The notes below the pieces were generated by a model. It was not told the DNA's origin and ran no database searches. It saw nothing but the letters and a program-made list of their open reading frames with translations. Both the position numbers and the translations under genes were made by a program. Positions 25,174 to 34,159 of a stretch of 64,000 nucleotides of DNA are shown one piece after another. The first letter of the stretch is position 1; each line of letters opens with the position of its first letter. Where the stretch lies: assembly GCF_900096905.1 (NCBI RefSeq), contig NZ_FMYI01000009.1, positions 20,296-84,295 of the forward strand, read 5' to 3'. This DNA is from Pelagirhabdus alkalitolerans (GTDB taxonomy: Bacteria > Bacillota > Bacilli > Bacillales > Amphibacillaceae).

Positions 25174-26724
25174 ATGGAAGGAACGATTTATTCTTTAATT
25201 CCAGCAGTATTAATGCTGCTCTTAGTGATCGCTACACGTAAGATCTATTTATCTTTAGGCGTTGGGATCTTTGTTGGTGCATTAATGATTACGGATTTTA
25301 ATTTTGCTGCTATGTTTATTAAAATCTTTGATGTCTTTTTTGCTATTTTTTATACTGCTGAAGATGGTGTTAATGTAGGAAGTTTATATTTACTAGGATT
25401 TTTATTATTATTAGGTGTTTTAACAGCAAGTATGACTGCTTCAGGTGGCTCAAAAGCATTTGGGAACTGGGCGATGGAACATGTTAAAACAAGACGTAAT
25501 GCCCAGCTTGTCCCTGCAATTTTAGGTGTGATGATCTTTATTGATGATTACTTTAACGCACTAGCTGTTGGACAGGTATCGCGCCCTGTTACTGATCGAC
25601 ATCATGTATCAAGGACAAAGCTTGCCTACATCATCGACTCCACATCTGCACCGATTACAGTTATCACACCTATATCAAGTTGGGGTGCTTATATCATTGG
25701 AACGATTGGTGCGATTTTTAGTGCAAATCAAGTTGTTGATTATCAACCACTCGAAGCTTTCGTACGTATGATTCCGATGAATCTATATGCGTTTACGTCA
25801 ATGCTTCTTGTCTTTATTGTTGCAATACTGAATTTGAACTTAGGTTCGATGGCAAAGCATGAAGGCTTGGCTGAGAAAGATGGTCAATTATTCGATTCAA
25901 ATAAGGGTGGTATTGCCGGAGATATAAAAGAATCGGTTTCGACACACCATCACGGAAAAATGTATCATTTAATTATTCCGATTGTATTATTAGTTGCGGG
26001 TACTGTGTTAACGATGTTATGGACAGGCTATTTAGCAACAGAAGAGACTATTACGGTACTTTCATTATTTGCTAATACGAACGTTAATTTATCATTATTT
26101 TTAGGTGGATTATTTGCTGTCATCGCATCGTTAATCCTTTATTTACCGTTAGAAAAGCCTAAAACGAACGCATTCACGGTCATCTCTAAGGGGATGGAAT
26201 CCATGATGCCAGCTATTTATATTTTGATTTTGGCATGGATGATTGGAGATATTATTGGTGAACTTGATACAGGTGGGTTTTTAGCCGGTTTAGTTCAAGA
26301 TGCAGCAATCAATGCGAGTTACTTACCAATGATTCTATTTGTGATTGCAGGCTTTATGGCACTTGCAACAGGCACGTCTTGGGGCACATTTGGGATTATG
26401 CTCCCTATCGCTGCACAAGTTGCTGTTGGAGTTGATGTTTCAATCATCTTACCAGCTATGGCTGCAGTTCTTGCAGGGTCTGTATTTGGTGATCACTGTT
26501 CACCCATATCGGATACGTCGATTTTATCTTCTACTGGTGCGGGGTCTAATCACATCGATCACGTTGTTACCCAGCTTCCTTATGCATTTATAAGTGCATT
26601 TACAGCATTAGTTGGTTATTTCGTCTATGCATTGACTGAGTCTGTCGGCATTTCATTACTAATTAGCGTTGTATCTGTCGCAGCTATTGCATTTATTCTT
26701 CAACAATTTAATAAAAACAAGTAG
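25174..26724 (+). CDS. NhaC-family transporter, probable lysine carrier (LysW type)
   Basis: Integral membrane protein of about 516 residues with about twelve hydrophobic helices, NhaC/antiporter family. Family motifs: FIDDYFNALAVGQVSRPVTD, SAPITVITPISSWGAYIIG, GTSWGTFGIMLPIAAQ and GDHCSPISDTSILSSTGA. ATG 25174 is supported by TTGGAGG; further upstream starts fall in the leader. Control by a lysine riboswitch indicates lysine uptake, a link already drawn in comparative genomics for NhaC-type LysW proteins; ion coupling (probably sodium) is inferred. Many homologues are annotated simply as Na+/H+ antiporter. Confidence 0.87.
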   Translation: MEGTIYSLIPAVLMLLLVIATRKIYLSLGVGIFVGALMITDFNFAAMFIKIFDVFFAIFYTAEDGVNVGSLYLLGFLLLLGVLTASMTASGGSKAFGNWAMEHVKTRRNAQLVPAILGVMIFIDDYFNALAVGQVSRPVTDRHHVSRTKLAYIIDSTSAPITVITPISSWGAYIIGTIGAIFSANQVVDYQPLEAFVRMIPMNLYAFTSMLLVFIVAILNLNLGSMAKHEGLAEKDGQLFDSNKGGIAGDIKESVSTHHHGKMYHLIIPIVLLVAGTVLTMLWTGYLATEETITVLSLFANTNVNLSLFLGGLFAVIASLILYLPLEKPKTNAFTVISKGMESMMPAIYILILAWMIGDIIGELDTGGFLAGLVQDAAINASYLPMILFVIAGFMALATGTSWGTFGIMLPIAAQVAVGVDVSIILPAMAAVLAGSVFGDHCSPISDTSILSSTGAGSNHIDHVVTQLPYAFISAFTALVGYFVYALTESVGISLLISVVSVAAIAFILQQFNKNK

Positions 26725-26728
26725 ACTA

Positions 26729-26761
26729 ATAGAGGCGCTTTTGAAGCGTCTCTATTTTTTT
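26729..26761 (+). terminator. Terminator after lysine carrier gene
   Basis: ATAGAGGCGCTT/AAGCGTCTCTAT (one G-T), three-base loop, T run. Confidence 0.88.
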
Positions 26762-26794
26762 GAGAAAAATTCTCATTAGTGGTGTGAAATTCTT

Positions 26795-26823
26795 TTGACA
26801 GAATGAGAATGTGTCGTTATAAT
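26795..26823 (+). promoter_or_regulatory. Promoter of sodium symporter gene with flanking inverted repeat
   Basis: Perfect vegetative promoter TTGACA (26795-26800), 17 bases, TATAAT (26818-26823). The repeat ATTCTCATT (26769-26777) / AATGAGAAT (26802-26810) flanks the -35 and could be an operator for an unknown regulator. Confidence 0.8.
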
Positions 26824-26934
26824 CATAAAAGTCAGAAAAAAATAAATATTTAAAAGATTAAGGTGATTTCAATTAATTAGACAGATATATTCAAAAAAAT
26901 TAAATCACTTTAATGAAAAGAAGGGGAGAGCATT

Positions 26935-28425
26935 ATGGAAAAACGATCACAATGGGGAACACGCCTGGGCTTCTTGCTTGCTGCTATGGGTTCTGCAATC
27001 GGCTTAGGTAATATTTGGCGTTTCCCAGCAACAGCTTTTGAAAACGGAGGTGGCGCATTCTTTATTCCTTATTTATTCGCCCTACTAACAGCGGGTATTC
27101 CGATGTTGATTATGGAATACACCATTGGGCATAAATATAGAAGTTCAGCACCACGCGCATTCAAACGAATCAGTCCAGGTATGGAATGGATTGGTTGGTG
27201 GCAAGTTGCGGTTTCATTTGTTATATCAACGTATTATCCAATCATTGTGTCTTGGGCAATTATGTATACTTATTTTTCTTTCGGACAAGATTGGGGTAAT
27301 GATGCAACAACGTTCTTCATTGAAGACTTCTTAAGTGTTAGTGAAGCTGGTGTCTTTGGTTCAATGGTTCCAGCTGTTTTGATTCCGCTTATTGCTGTTT
27401 GGATTATTGTATTCTTTATTTTATTTAGAGGGGTCAAACGCGGCATTGAATTAGCGAATAAAATTTTTATTCCTATACTAATTATTAGTTTCTTATTAAT
27501 CGTTATTCGAGCGATTACGTTACCTGGAGCATTAACAGGTTTAGATGAGTTCTTTGCACCGGATTGGTCATCTATTGCAGATGGATCTGTTTGGGTAGCT
27601 GCATATGGACAAATATTCTTTAGTTTATCGATTGCATTTGCGATCATGATTACGTTCTCGTCTTATCTACCTAAAAAGTCAGATATTACGAATAACGCAT
27701 TTATCACTGGGTTTGCTAACTCATCATTTGAATTATTAGCAGGTATTGGTGTATTTGCGGCATTAGGTTTTATGGCTAACCAAACAGGGCAACAAGTATC
27801 AGATGTTGTTGAAAGTGGTGTTGGTCTGGCTTTCATGGTATTCCCTGAAATTATTAGCCAAATGCCAGCGTCAGGTTTCTTTGGAACGCTATTCTTTGGT
27901 TCGCTTGTACTAGCGGGTCTGTCATCAATGGTCTCTATTTCTGAGACATATATTGCAGGGCTTCGAGAGAAATTCAATCTCTCAAGACGGGCAGCTGTTA
28001 CTGTTGGGACAAGTTTAGCTGCGGCTATTTCACTCCTTTATGCGAATCAAGGTGGATTGAACTTGTTAGACACAGTCGATTATTTCATCAATAATTATGG
28101 TGTAGCACTTGTGGGTCTTTTTGAAATTGTCGCGATTGCTTGGTTTGCGAGAGAGGTTAATCAACTTCAAACACACGCAAATAGTGTGTCTGATATTCGC
28201 TTAGGTGCTTGGTGGAAGTTCTCACTTCGTGTGATCACACCACTTGTTTTAGGTTATATGATGATTCTAAATTTAAGAACGGATATGACAACTGACTATG
28301 CTGGTTATCCAAGTGAGTATTTATTTAACTTTGGTTGGATGGTAGCATTCGCGGCTATTGCCTTCGGTGCATTTATGGCGATGAAGCGCTGGCCATCTGA
28401 TGAATCAGGAAAGGATGATCAATAA
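26935..28425 (+). CDS. Sodium-dependent NSS-family transporter, large subunit (MetP-like)
   Basis: Neurotransmitter:sodium symporter family protein, 496 residues, about twelve helices. The signature SAIGLGNIWRFPATAFENGGGAF in pieces (residues 16-38) forms the sodium and substrate site of LeuT-like carriers; SYLPKKSD lies near residue 242. It is immediately followed, with stop and start overlapping by one base, by a 35-residue MetS-type small subunit, the arrangement of the methionine/alanine importer MetPS. Methionine or alanine as substrate is therefore inferred; no S-box controls it. ATG 26935 is preceded by GGGGAGAG. Confidence 0.88.
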   Translation: MEKRSQWGTRLGFLLAAMGSAIGLGNIWRFPATAFENGGGAFFIPYLFALLTAGIPMLIMEYTIGHKYRSSAPRAFKRISPGMEWIGWWQVAVSFVISTYYPIIVSWAIMYTYFSFGQDWGNDATTFFIEDFLSVSEAGVFGSMVPAVLIPLIAVWIIVFFILFRGVKRGIELANKIFIPILIISFLLIVIRAITLPGALTGLDEFFAPDWSSIADGSVWVAAYGQIFFSLSIAFAIMITFSSYLPKKSDITNNAFITGFANSSFELLAGIGVFAALGFMANQTGQQVSDVVESGVGLAFMVFPEIISQMPASGFFGTLFFGSLVLAGLSSMVSISETYIAGLREKFNLSRRAAVTVGTSLAAAISLLYANQGGLNLLDTVDYFINNYGVALVGLFEIVAIAWFAREVNQLQTHANSVSDIRLGAWWKFSLRVITPLVLGYMMILNLRTDMTTDYAGYPSEYLFNFGWMVAFAAIAFGAFMAMKRWPSDESGKDDQ

Positions 28426-28532
28426 TGTCTACTGCAGCGATTATTATGATGATTGTTGGTATAAGTATCATATGGGGCGGCTTAGGCTTAAGTATTACCC
28501 ATGCCGTTAATAAATCAAAGAAGGCAAAATAG
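28425..28532 (+). CDS. MetS-like small subunit of symporter
   Basis: 35-residue protein translated from the ATG that shares its A with the upstream stop codon (TAATG). One hydrophobic helix with the family pattern MMIVGISIIWGGLGLSI followed by a basic tail. Matches the MetS family of methionine/alanine importer small subunits, which are required for activity of their NSS partner. AAGGATGA lies just upstream. Confidence 0.85.
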   Translation: MSTAAIIMMIVGISIIWGGLGLSITHAVNKSKKAK

Positions 28533-28550
28533 TTTGTTTTGTTTAAATAG

Positions 28551-28597
28551 AAAAAGGCAAATGCGAAACTGAATGGGTTTCGCATTTGCTTTTTTTA
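28551..28597. terminator. Bidirectional terminator
   Basis: GCAAATGCGAAAC (28557-28569) pairs perfectly with GTTTCGCATTTGC (28577-28589); A run before, T run after. Between the convergent metS-like and yunA genes. Confidence 0.92.
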
Positions 28598-29512
28598 TTG
28601 CTCCCAAAGCTTCAATTTGGGATACGGATCATACGAGTAAACGGTATAGCCATCATCTCGATAAAGTCCATAGTGTAGATGAGGGGGGAACTTTCCCGAG
28701 GTTCCAGGTGGCCCGTACCCTGAAGCCCCGACACTCCCAATGATGTCACCCGGTGCAACAATTGATCCGACTTCAAGCTCAGAATCGAAATGTTGAAGAT
28801 GAGCAAAATAATGATAGGTGTTATCTAAATCGCGTATGCCGATTCTCCACCCCCCATACGTATTCCAACCCATAATTTCAACGGTTCCATAGGCAGTCGA
28901 TTGAACTGGCGTGCCGTAGTGTGCGAAGATATCACACCCCTCATGAATACGACGACCTCCGAACCCACGACCTGATCCCCACGTACTCTGGTAACTATAA
29001 TGGTGGTTACTAGGAATCGGGAATGCTTTTTCTGATAAATCCGTTGTGTTAAATTGTTTGTACACTTTAGCATTTTGTAAAATCGTTTTAACGGATAAAG
29101 GTCGTTCATAAAGTCGCCAAATGGCATTTTTAAGTTCGGTTTCTGTCGGAGAGTAAGTGGATAAATAGGTGGCTAATGTGAACAATTGATCTTCATGATT
29201 TTCAAGTGACGCTTCCTTGTTACCCGTTCCATCTTTACCAGCTCCGTTGTGCATTTGTATGGTGATGATATTAGGATCTTGGTTCATGTTGGTCAACCCG
29301 TACCACTCAATCGGATCAAAAAATGAATAATGTGGTTCTTCATTATTTAAAGATAGTTGGCTTTCATATTGATCAATCGCAGCTAAATAATACCAAGGCA
29401 CGTGCGTGATGGTTTCTGTTTTTTTGTATAAATAAAATGGTTCATCAACTTCAGCGAATACAACAGGCGAGTTAAATAAAAATATTAAGCATAAGATGAT
29501 TATAAAATACAT
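28595..29512 (-). CDS. yunA: M23 family peptidase, YunA-like
   Basis: Secreted peptidoglycan hydrolase-type protein, 305 residues. Signal peptide at residues 1-20 (ending VVFAE). A middle helical region (residues 25-170) precedes an M23/LytM domain with zinc ligands in HEGCDIF (H-x3-D), AHLQHF and PPHLHYG (H-x-H), so the metal site is complete. Sequence and location beside yunB/yunD fit B. subtilis YunA. Cross-link cleavage is the expected activity; the extended start of the domain resembles lysozyme-like regions but I cannot assign it. No lipobox was seen. Confidence 0.83.
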   Translation of the reverse strand: MYFIIILCLIFLFNSPVVFAEVDEPFYLYKKTETITHVPWYYLAAIDQYESQLSLNNEEPHYSFFDPIEWYGLTNMNQDPNIITIQMHNGAGKDGTGNKEASLENHEDQLFTLATYLSTYSPTETELKNAIWRLYERPLSVKTILQNAKVYKQFNTTDLSEKAFPIPSNHHYSYQSTWGSGRGFGGRRIHEGCDIFAHYGTPVQSTAYGTVEIMGWNTYGGWRIGIRDLDNTYHYFAHLQHFDSELEVGSIVAPGDIIGSVGASGYGPPGTSGKFPPHLHYGLYRDDGYTVYSYDPYPKLKLWEQ

Positions 29513-29667
29513 AAGTGTATATCCCCTTCTAAACCGTCATCTGTTATAATATAACCAACTTATAAAAGTGTATTTATAAATATTACGAAAAAATTGATTC
29601 GCTAAGCATCAATCTGCTATGCTAAACTGTAGATAATGATGATCAGTTTTAAAAAGGAGTATGACAC

Positions 29668-29949
29668 ATGGTTGAAGTTGAAGGACATTGCTATGAAATA
29701 ATTGAAGAATATAGAGAAGGTTTTGACGAAACAAATTTTGTTGAACGTTATAGTGATATACTAGCTAAATATGACTTCATTGTAGGGGACTGGGGTTACG
29801 AGCAATTACGCCTTAAAGGTTTTTTTGATGATCAAAATACAAAAGCAACATTTGATACAAAAGCAAGCACTATCGATGATTATTTGTACGAGTATTGTAA
29901 TTTTGGCTGTGCTTATTTTGTTGTTAAACGTGTTGATTGCAAGAACTAA
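29668..29949 (+). CDS. yutD: YutD family protein
   Basis: 93-residue cytosolic protein of the YutD (DUF1027) family, conserved in Bacillales. Visible features: IVGDWGYEQLRLKGFF near residues 37-52 and YLYEYCNFGCAYFVVKR at the C-terminus, both hallmarks. No catalytic residue can be named; function unknown. Start ATG follows AAAAAGGAG. It ends at a palindromic terminator shared with the convergent yutG. Confidence 0.85.
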   Translation: MVEVEGHCYEIIEEYREGFDETNFVERYSDILAKYDFIVGDWGYEQLRLKGFFDDQNTKATFDTKASTIDDYLYEYCNFGCAYFVVKRVDCKN

Positions 29950-29993
29950 AAATGAGCGCTTTATGATCGATATCATAAAGCGCTCATTTTTAG
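29946..29993. terminator. Bidirectional terminator between yutD and yutG
   Basis: 22-base arms, CTAAAAATGAGCGC...GCGCTCATTTTTAG, perfect, four-base loop. Confidence 0.93.
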
Positions 29994-29996
29994 TCA

Positions 29997-30506
29997 TTAG
30001 TCAAGTTCTTCATCGTTTGCTGCACTATGCGCTAAACGACTTGATGCAGAAGCGGCAATCGCCCCAACAATATCATCTAAGAAGGTATGACACTTGCCAG
30101 ATGATTTGTCGTTTAAATCTTTTAAAATCCCTGGTTTTTGCTTATCAATGTAGCCATAGTTTGTAAAGCCGATTGAACCATAGACATTTACAATCGATAA
30201 GGCAATAATTTCATCAACGCCATACAATCCTTCATCTGTATCGATGGTTTCTTGCAATGGAGACTCTAGCTTTTTCTCCTCAGCTAATACATCGAGCTGA
30301 ATCCCTGTTAAAACAGCATTTTGTACTTCGCGTTTACTTAAGACTTTATCAACATTTAAAAGGCAACTCTCCATCGTTAAAGTATCATGATAAGGCGATT
30401 GCAAGTAGTAAACCAATTCTCCAATGTCATTTAATGTAACACCACGTTCTTTTAACCACTCTCTCGCTTTTCGTTCAAGTTCAGTTTTAGGTTGTTCTTC
30501 AGACAT
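29997..30506 (-). CDS. yutG: YutG, phosphatidylglycerophosphatase A-like
   Basis: PgpA-domain protein of 169 residues. The conserved blocks GVTLNDIGELVYYLQ, TDEGLYGVDEIIALSIVNVYGSIGFTNYGYIDK and FLDDIVGAIAA resemble PgpA, but the E. coli-type multiple membrane helices are missing, so it is a soluble or peripheral relative (YutG of Bacillus). Phosphatase role in lipid metabolism is uncertain. ATG 30506 is preferred over an ATG 24 bases upstream since AAGAAGGATGG precedes it. Ends at the palindromic terminator. Confidence 0.8.
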   Translation of the reverse strand: MSEEQPKTELERKAREWLKERGVTLNDIGELVYYLQSPYHDTLTMESCLLNVDKVLSKREVQNAVLTGIQLDVLAEEKKLESPLQETIDTDEGLYGVDEIIALSIVNVYGSIGFTNYGYIDKQKPGILKDLNDKSSGKCHTFLDDIVGAIAASASSRLAHSAANDEELD

Positions 30507-30643
30507 ATGATCCCATCCTTCTTTATGCATGATATATATAAATGTACCCTTAAAACTTTCTAATAAAACCTAGATTAATCTTATGTTTATGATATGATAA
30601 ATTTAATTGAACACTTTTTTCTGAAATTTAAGTTAATTCATGG

Positions 30644-30672
30644 TTGAATATCGATCGGTGTAAATGTATAAT
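30644..30672 (+). promoter_or_regulatory. Promoter of hom-thrC-thrB
   Basis: TTGAAT (30644-30649), 17 bases, TATAAT (30667-30672), 55 bases before hom. No T-box or other leader seen. Confidence 0.7.
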
Positions 30673-30726
30673 GTCCTCTATAGATAAACATATGTGCATT
30701 TGAAAAGAACAAAGGGAGGCGTCTAA

Positions 30727-32022
30727 ATGGATAAAGTAAAAGTTGGTTTATGTGGTTTAGGTACAGTAGGAACAGGTGTTGTACGCGTGCTCGAGAATCA
30801 CCAGGCACGCATTAAACATAAATTAGGCTGTGAAGTTGAAATTGTAAAAATATTAGTAAATGATGTTAAAAAACCACGTGATGTCATTATTGATCCAAGC
30901 TGGTTGACGAACGACCCAGATGAACTGGTTGCCAATGATGAGATTGATATCATTGTAGAAGTAATGGGTGGTATTGAAGATACAAACAAATTATTAGAAC
31001 GCGCCCTAAAAAACAAAAAACAGATCGTGACAGCGAATAAAGATTTAATGGCACTTTATGGACAGAAATTGTTGCGATTAGCAAAAGAAAATCAATGCGA
31101 TATTCTATATGATGCTAGTATTGCCGGTGGGATCCCGATTGTTCGTACACTTGATGATGGTCTCGCTTCTGACCATATCGAGAAAGTCATGGGGATTGTC
31201 AACGGAACAACTAATTATATTATGACTAAAATGACAGATGAAGGCCGTAGTTTTGATGAAGTCCTAAAAGAAGCACAAGAATTAGGGTTTGCTGAAGCGG
31301 ATCCAACTTCTGATGTTGATGGTCTTGATGCTGCTCGAAAAATGGCTTTACTCGCTAATTTAGCGTTTAAAATGGAAATTGATTTAACAGATGTGGCTGT
31401 AAAAGGGATTCGTGATGTGACTCAAGCTGATATTAACTTTGCTGAAAGCTTGGGATATACGATTAAATTAATTGGTATTGCTGAAATGCACGATCATAAA
31501 GCGCAAGTGACAGTTGAGCCAACATTGTTACCGAAAGATCATCCGTTAGCATTAGTTAAAAATGAATTTAACGCTGTTTTTGTTCATGGTGAAGCCGTTG
31601 GTGAAACGATGTTTTATGGACCAGGGGCTGGAAGTATGCCGACAGCAACAGCTGTTGTATCTGATCTTATGGAAGTTATTCGTAACCTGCGTTTAGGTAT
31701 CAGTGGTAATACGATGATTGATCCACAGTTTAAACGTCAACTTAAAACAGACCAAGAAAAATACTCACGTCATTTTATTCGCTTAGCTGTTGAAGATCAG
31801 GCTGGTGCGTTCCAGGCCATTACCAATGTATTCTCTGATCGTAATGTGAGTTTTGCGAAAATCTTGCAGTTACCTGCAGAAAAAGAAGATCATGCCGAAA
31901 TTGTGATGACAACACATGAGATATCACAAGAGCAATTATTAAATAGCTTACAAGCATTAGAAAAATTAGATGTAGTGAATCGTTTAATTAGTCACTACCG
32001 TGTAGATGGGGAGGAGTCATAA
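30727..32022 (+). CDS. hom: Homoserine dehydrogenase
   Basis: NAD(P)H-dependent reduction of aspartate semialdehyde to homoserine, the branch step to threonine and methionine. 431 residues: Rossmann motif GLCGLGTVGTGV (residues 6-17), TANKDLMA, GGIPIVRTL, SDVDGLDAARKMA near residue 200 with the catalytic Lys/Asp, and a C-terminal ACT domain (from about residue 350) for threonine feedback. First gene of a three-gene operon; the next start is one base after its stop. Confidence 0.96.
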   Translation: MDKVKVGLCGLGTVGTGVVRVLENHQARIKHKLGCEVEIVKILVNDVKKPRDVIIDPSWLTNDPDELVANDEIDIIVEVMGGIEDTNKLLERALKNKKQIVTANKDLMALYGQKLLRLAKENQCDILYDASIAGGIPIVRTLDDGLASDHIEKVMGIVNGTTNYIMTKMTDEGRSFDEVLKEAQELGFAEADPTSDVDGLDAARKMALLANLAFKMEIDLTDVAVKGIRDVTQADINFAESLGYTIKLIGIAEMHDHKAQVTVEPTLLPKDHPLALVKNEFNAVFVHGEAVGETMFYGPGAGSMPTATAVVSDLMEVIRNLRLGISGNTMIDPQFKRQLKTDQEKYSRHFIRLAVEDQAGAFQAITNVFSDRNVSFAKILQLPAEKEDHAEIVMTTHEISQEQLLNSLQALEKLDVVNRLISHYRVDGEES

Positions 32023-32023
32023 G

Positions 32024-33085
32024 ATGGCTTGGGAAGGACTTTTAAAAGCGTATAAAGATTATTTACCAGTGAATGAGGATACACCATTAATCAGTTTACA
32101 TGAAGGGAATACACCACTGATTAAATTAGAGAATTTATCTAAGAAATATAATATTGAAGCTTACGCAAAAACAGAGGGGATTAATCCAACTGGATCATTT
32201 AAAGACCGTGGTATGGTGATGGCAATGGCTAAAGCGATCGAATCCGGCGCTAAGACCGTGATCTGTGCCTCAACCGGGAATACATCAGCCTCAGCTTCTG
32301 CTTTTGCTGCTCGTGCTGGTTTACGTTCGATTGTGGTCATACCAGAAGGGAAGATCGCACAAGGGAAGTTAGCACAAGCCGTTATGTACGGTGCAGAGAT
32401 CTATTCCATTAAAGGAAATTTTGATGATGCGTTAAAAATTGTTCGTAAATTAGGGGAACAAGATGATATTACACTTGTGAACTCTGTGAACCCGTACCGT
32501 ATTGAAGGTCAGAAAACGGCCGCATTTGAAGTGTGTGATGTGCTAGGGCAAGCTCCAGATTATCTGTTTATACCTGTTGGAAATGCTGGAAATATTACGG
32601 CGTATTGGAAAGGTTTTAAAGAATATCATGAACAAAAAGCAACTGGCTTACCTAAAATGATGGGTTATGAAGCAAGTGGAGCAGCAGCCATTGTTCATGA
32701 CAGGATCTTTGAGAATCCCGAGACGGTTGGAACAGCGATTCGAATCGGAAATCCAGCGAGCTGGAAACAAGCCGTTAAGGCCCGCGAAGAGTCTGAAGGT
32801 GTCATTGATGAGATTACAGATGATGAGATGATTGAAGCGTATCAATGGATTGCAGAAAATGAAGGTATTTTTGCGGAACCCGCATCGAATGCATCTGTTG
32901 CAGGACTTTTCAAAGCACTTAAAGAAGGTAAAGTGAAAGAAGGATCAAAGGTTGTTTGTGTCCTAACTGGGAATGGCTTAAAAGATCCGTTTACCGCGAT
33001 TGAACACAGTGATATTAAACCGACTGTACTGGAGAACGATGAAGAATTAGTGATGAAGGAAATTCTTGGTCGGGTCACATCATGA
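32024..33085 (+). CDS. thrC: Threonine synthase
   Basis: PLP enzyme that converts O-phosphohomoserine to threonine. 353 residues, the short Bacillus type. PLP lysine in TGSFKDRGM near residue 60; glycine-rich phosphate cup GNAGNITAYW; TGNTSASASAFAARAG. ATG 32024 follows GGGGAGGAG; its TGA overlaps the thrB start by the ATGA arrangement. Confidence 0.95.
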   Translation: MAWEGLLKAYKDYLPVNEDTPLISLHEGNTPLIKLENLSKKYNIEAYAKTEGINPTGSFKDRGMVMAMAKAIESGAKTVICASTGNTSASASAFAARAGLRSIVVIPEGKIAQGKLAQAVMYGAEIYSIKGNFDDALKIVRKLGEQDDITLVNSVNPYRIEGQKTAAFEVCDVLGQAPDYLFIPVGNAGNITAYWKGFKEYHEQKATGLPKMMGYEASGAAAIVHDRIFENPETVGTAIRIGNPASWKQAVKAREESEGVIDEITDDEMIEAYQWIAENEGIFAEPASNASVAGLFKALKEGKVKEGSKVVCVLTGNGLKDPFTAIEHSDIKPTVLENDEELVMKEILGRVTS

Positions 33086-33966
33086 GTTTTAACATAACAG
33101 TACCCGCAACGTCAGCAAATTTAGGTGCTGGATTTGATTCGATTGGTATAGCACTTAATTTATATATGACGTTGACGATTGAATCATCCGACGCATGGAT
33201 ATTTAATTCAGAGTCTGAGCATTTGAAAGATGTCGAGACAGATGAACGTAATTTTATTTATCAAGTCGCCTTAAAAGTGGCTAAACGCTATCATTATGAT
33301 TCATTACCACCACAACGCGTGGTCATTCAAAGTGATATTCCTTTAGCCAGAGGACTTGGTAGTAGTGCAACAGCAATAGCTGCAGGCATTGAATTAGCTA
33401 ATCAATTACTTAATCTTAATTTGGCTGAGGATGAAAAAGTATTAATTGCAACGGAGATTGAAGGTCACCCTGATAATGTAGCACCCGCTATTTTAGGAGG
33501 ATGTGTGATTGGGTATTACGATCAAGAACTTTATACATCACGTATTCCTGTACAAGATGTAACATTTTTAACAATAATCCCCAATTTTGAATTAAAAACA
33601 TCAGATGCTCGTAAAGTGTTACCTGAGTCATTCTCATATTCTGAGAGTGTACAAGCGAGTAGTGTTGCAAATGTTAGTGTAGCAGCTATTGCTAGTGGGG
33701 ACTGGGGGTTGTTAGGTGAAATGATGAAGAAAGATCGATTTCATCATCCCTATCGACAGTCTTTGATCCCACATTATAGTGAAGTTGAAAAGGCATTGTC
33801 TCCTTACGTATATGGAACTTATATTAGTGGCGCGGGTCCAACAATGATTGCTATAGTTGAACAAAGTACGGCAAACCAATATATAGAACAATGGTCAAAA
33901 GAATATCCGAGCTTGCTATTTAAACCGTTGAAACCTGTGAATAAAGGCTTAGTGGTACATAGCTAG
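33082..33966 (+). CDS. thrB: Homoserine kinase
   Basis: GHMP-family kinase that phosphorylates homoserine for ThrC. 294 residues; motif 1 PATSANLGAGFDS (residues 7-19), motif 2 PLARGLGSSATAIAAG near residue 87 (ATP loop) and motif 3 YISGAGPTMIAIV near residue 248. Overlaps thrC by four bases, so translation is coupled. A terminator follows. Confidence 0.96.
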   Translation: MSFNITVPATSANLGAGFDSIGIALNLYMTLTIESSDAWIFNSESEHLKDVETDERNFIYQVALKVAKRYHYDSLPPQRVVIQSDIPLARGLGSSATAIAAGIELANQLLNLNLAEDEKVLIATEIEGHPDNVAPAILGGCVIGYYDQELYTSRIPVQDVTFLTIIPNFELKTSDARKVLPESFSYSESVQASSVANVSVAAIASGDWGLLGEMMKKDRFHHPYRQSLIPHYSEVEKALSPYVYGTYISGAGPTMIAIVEQSTANQYIEQWSKEYPSLLFKPLKPVNKGLVVHS

Positions 33967-33972
33967 ACGCTT

Positions 33973-34024
33973 AAGCATCCAATAGACTAGTTTAATAGAG
34001 ACTAGTCTATTGGATGTTTATTTT
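33973..34024 (+). terminator. Terminator of hom-thrC-thrB
   Basis: CATCCAATAGACTAGT (33976-33991) pairs perfectly with ACTAGTCTATTGGATG (34001-34016), then TTTATTTT. Confidence 0.93.
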
Positions 34025-34035
34025 ATGATCTTAGA

Positions 34036-34059
34036 AACCCCCTGGCTATGCCGGGGGTT
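34036..34059 (+). repeat. Left-end hairpin of IS200-type element
   Basis: Imperfect palindrome AACCCCC..CTATG..GGGGGTT near the left end. Such subterminal hairpins are bound by the transposase. Confidence 0.75.
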
Positions 34060-34159
34060 CCAAAGAGCTTCCAGCGAGGTGTCAAAAAAAGCCTCACTTC
34101 ATGGTAAGATAAGGTTGGTTTCCCGACCACCAAATCTCGTCACGAAGGAGGCACGTCCA

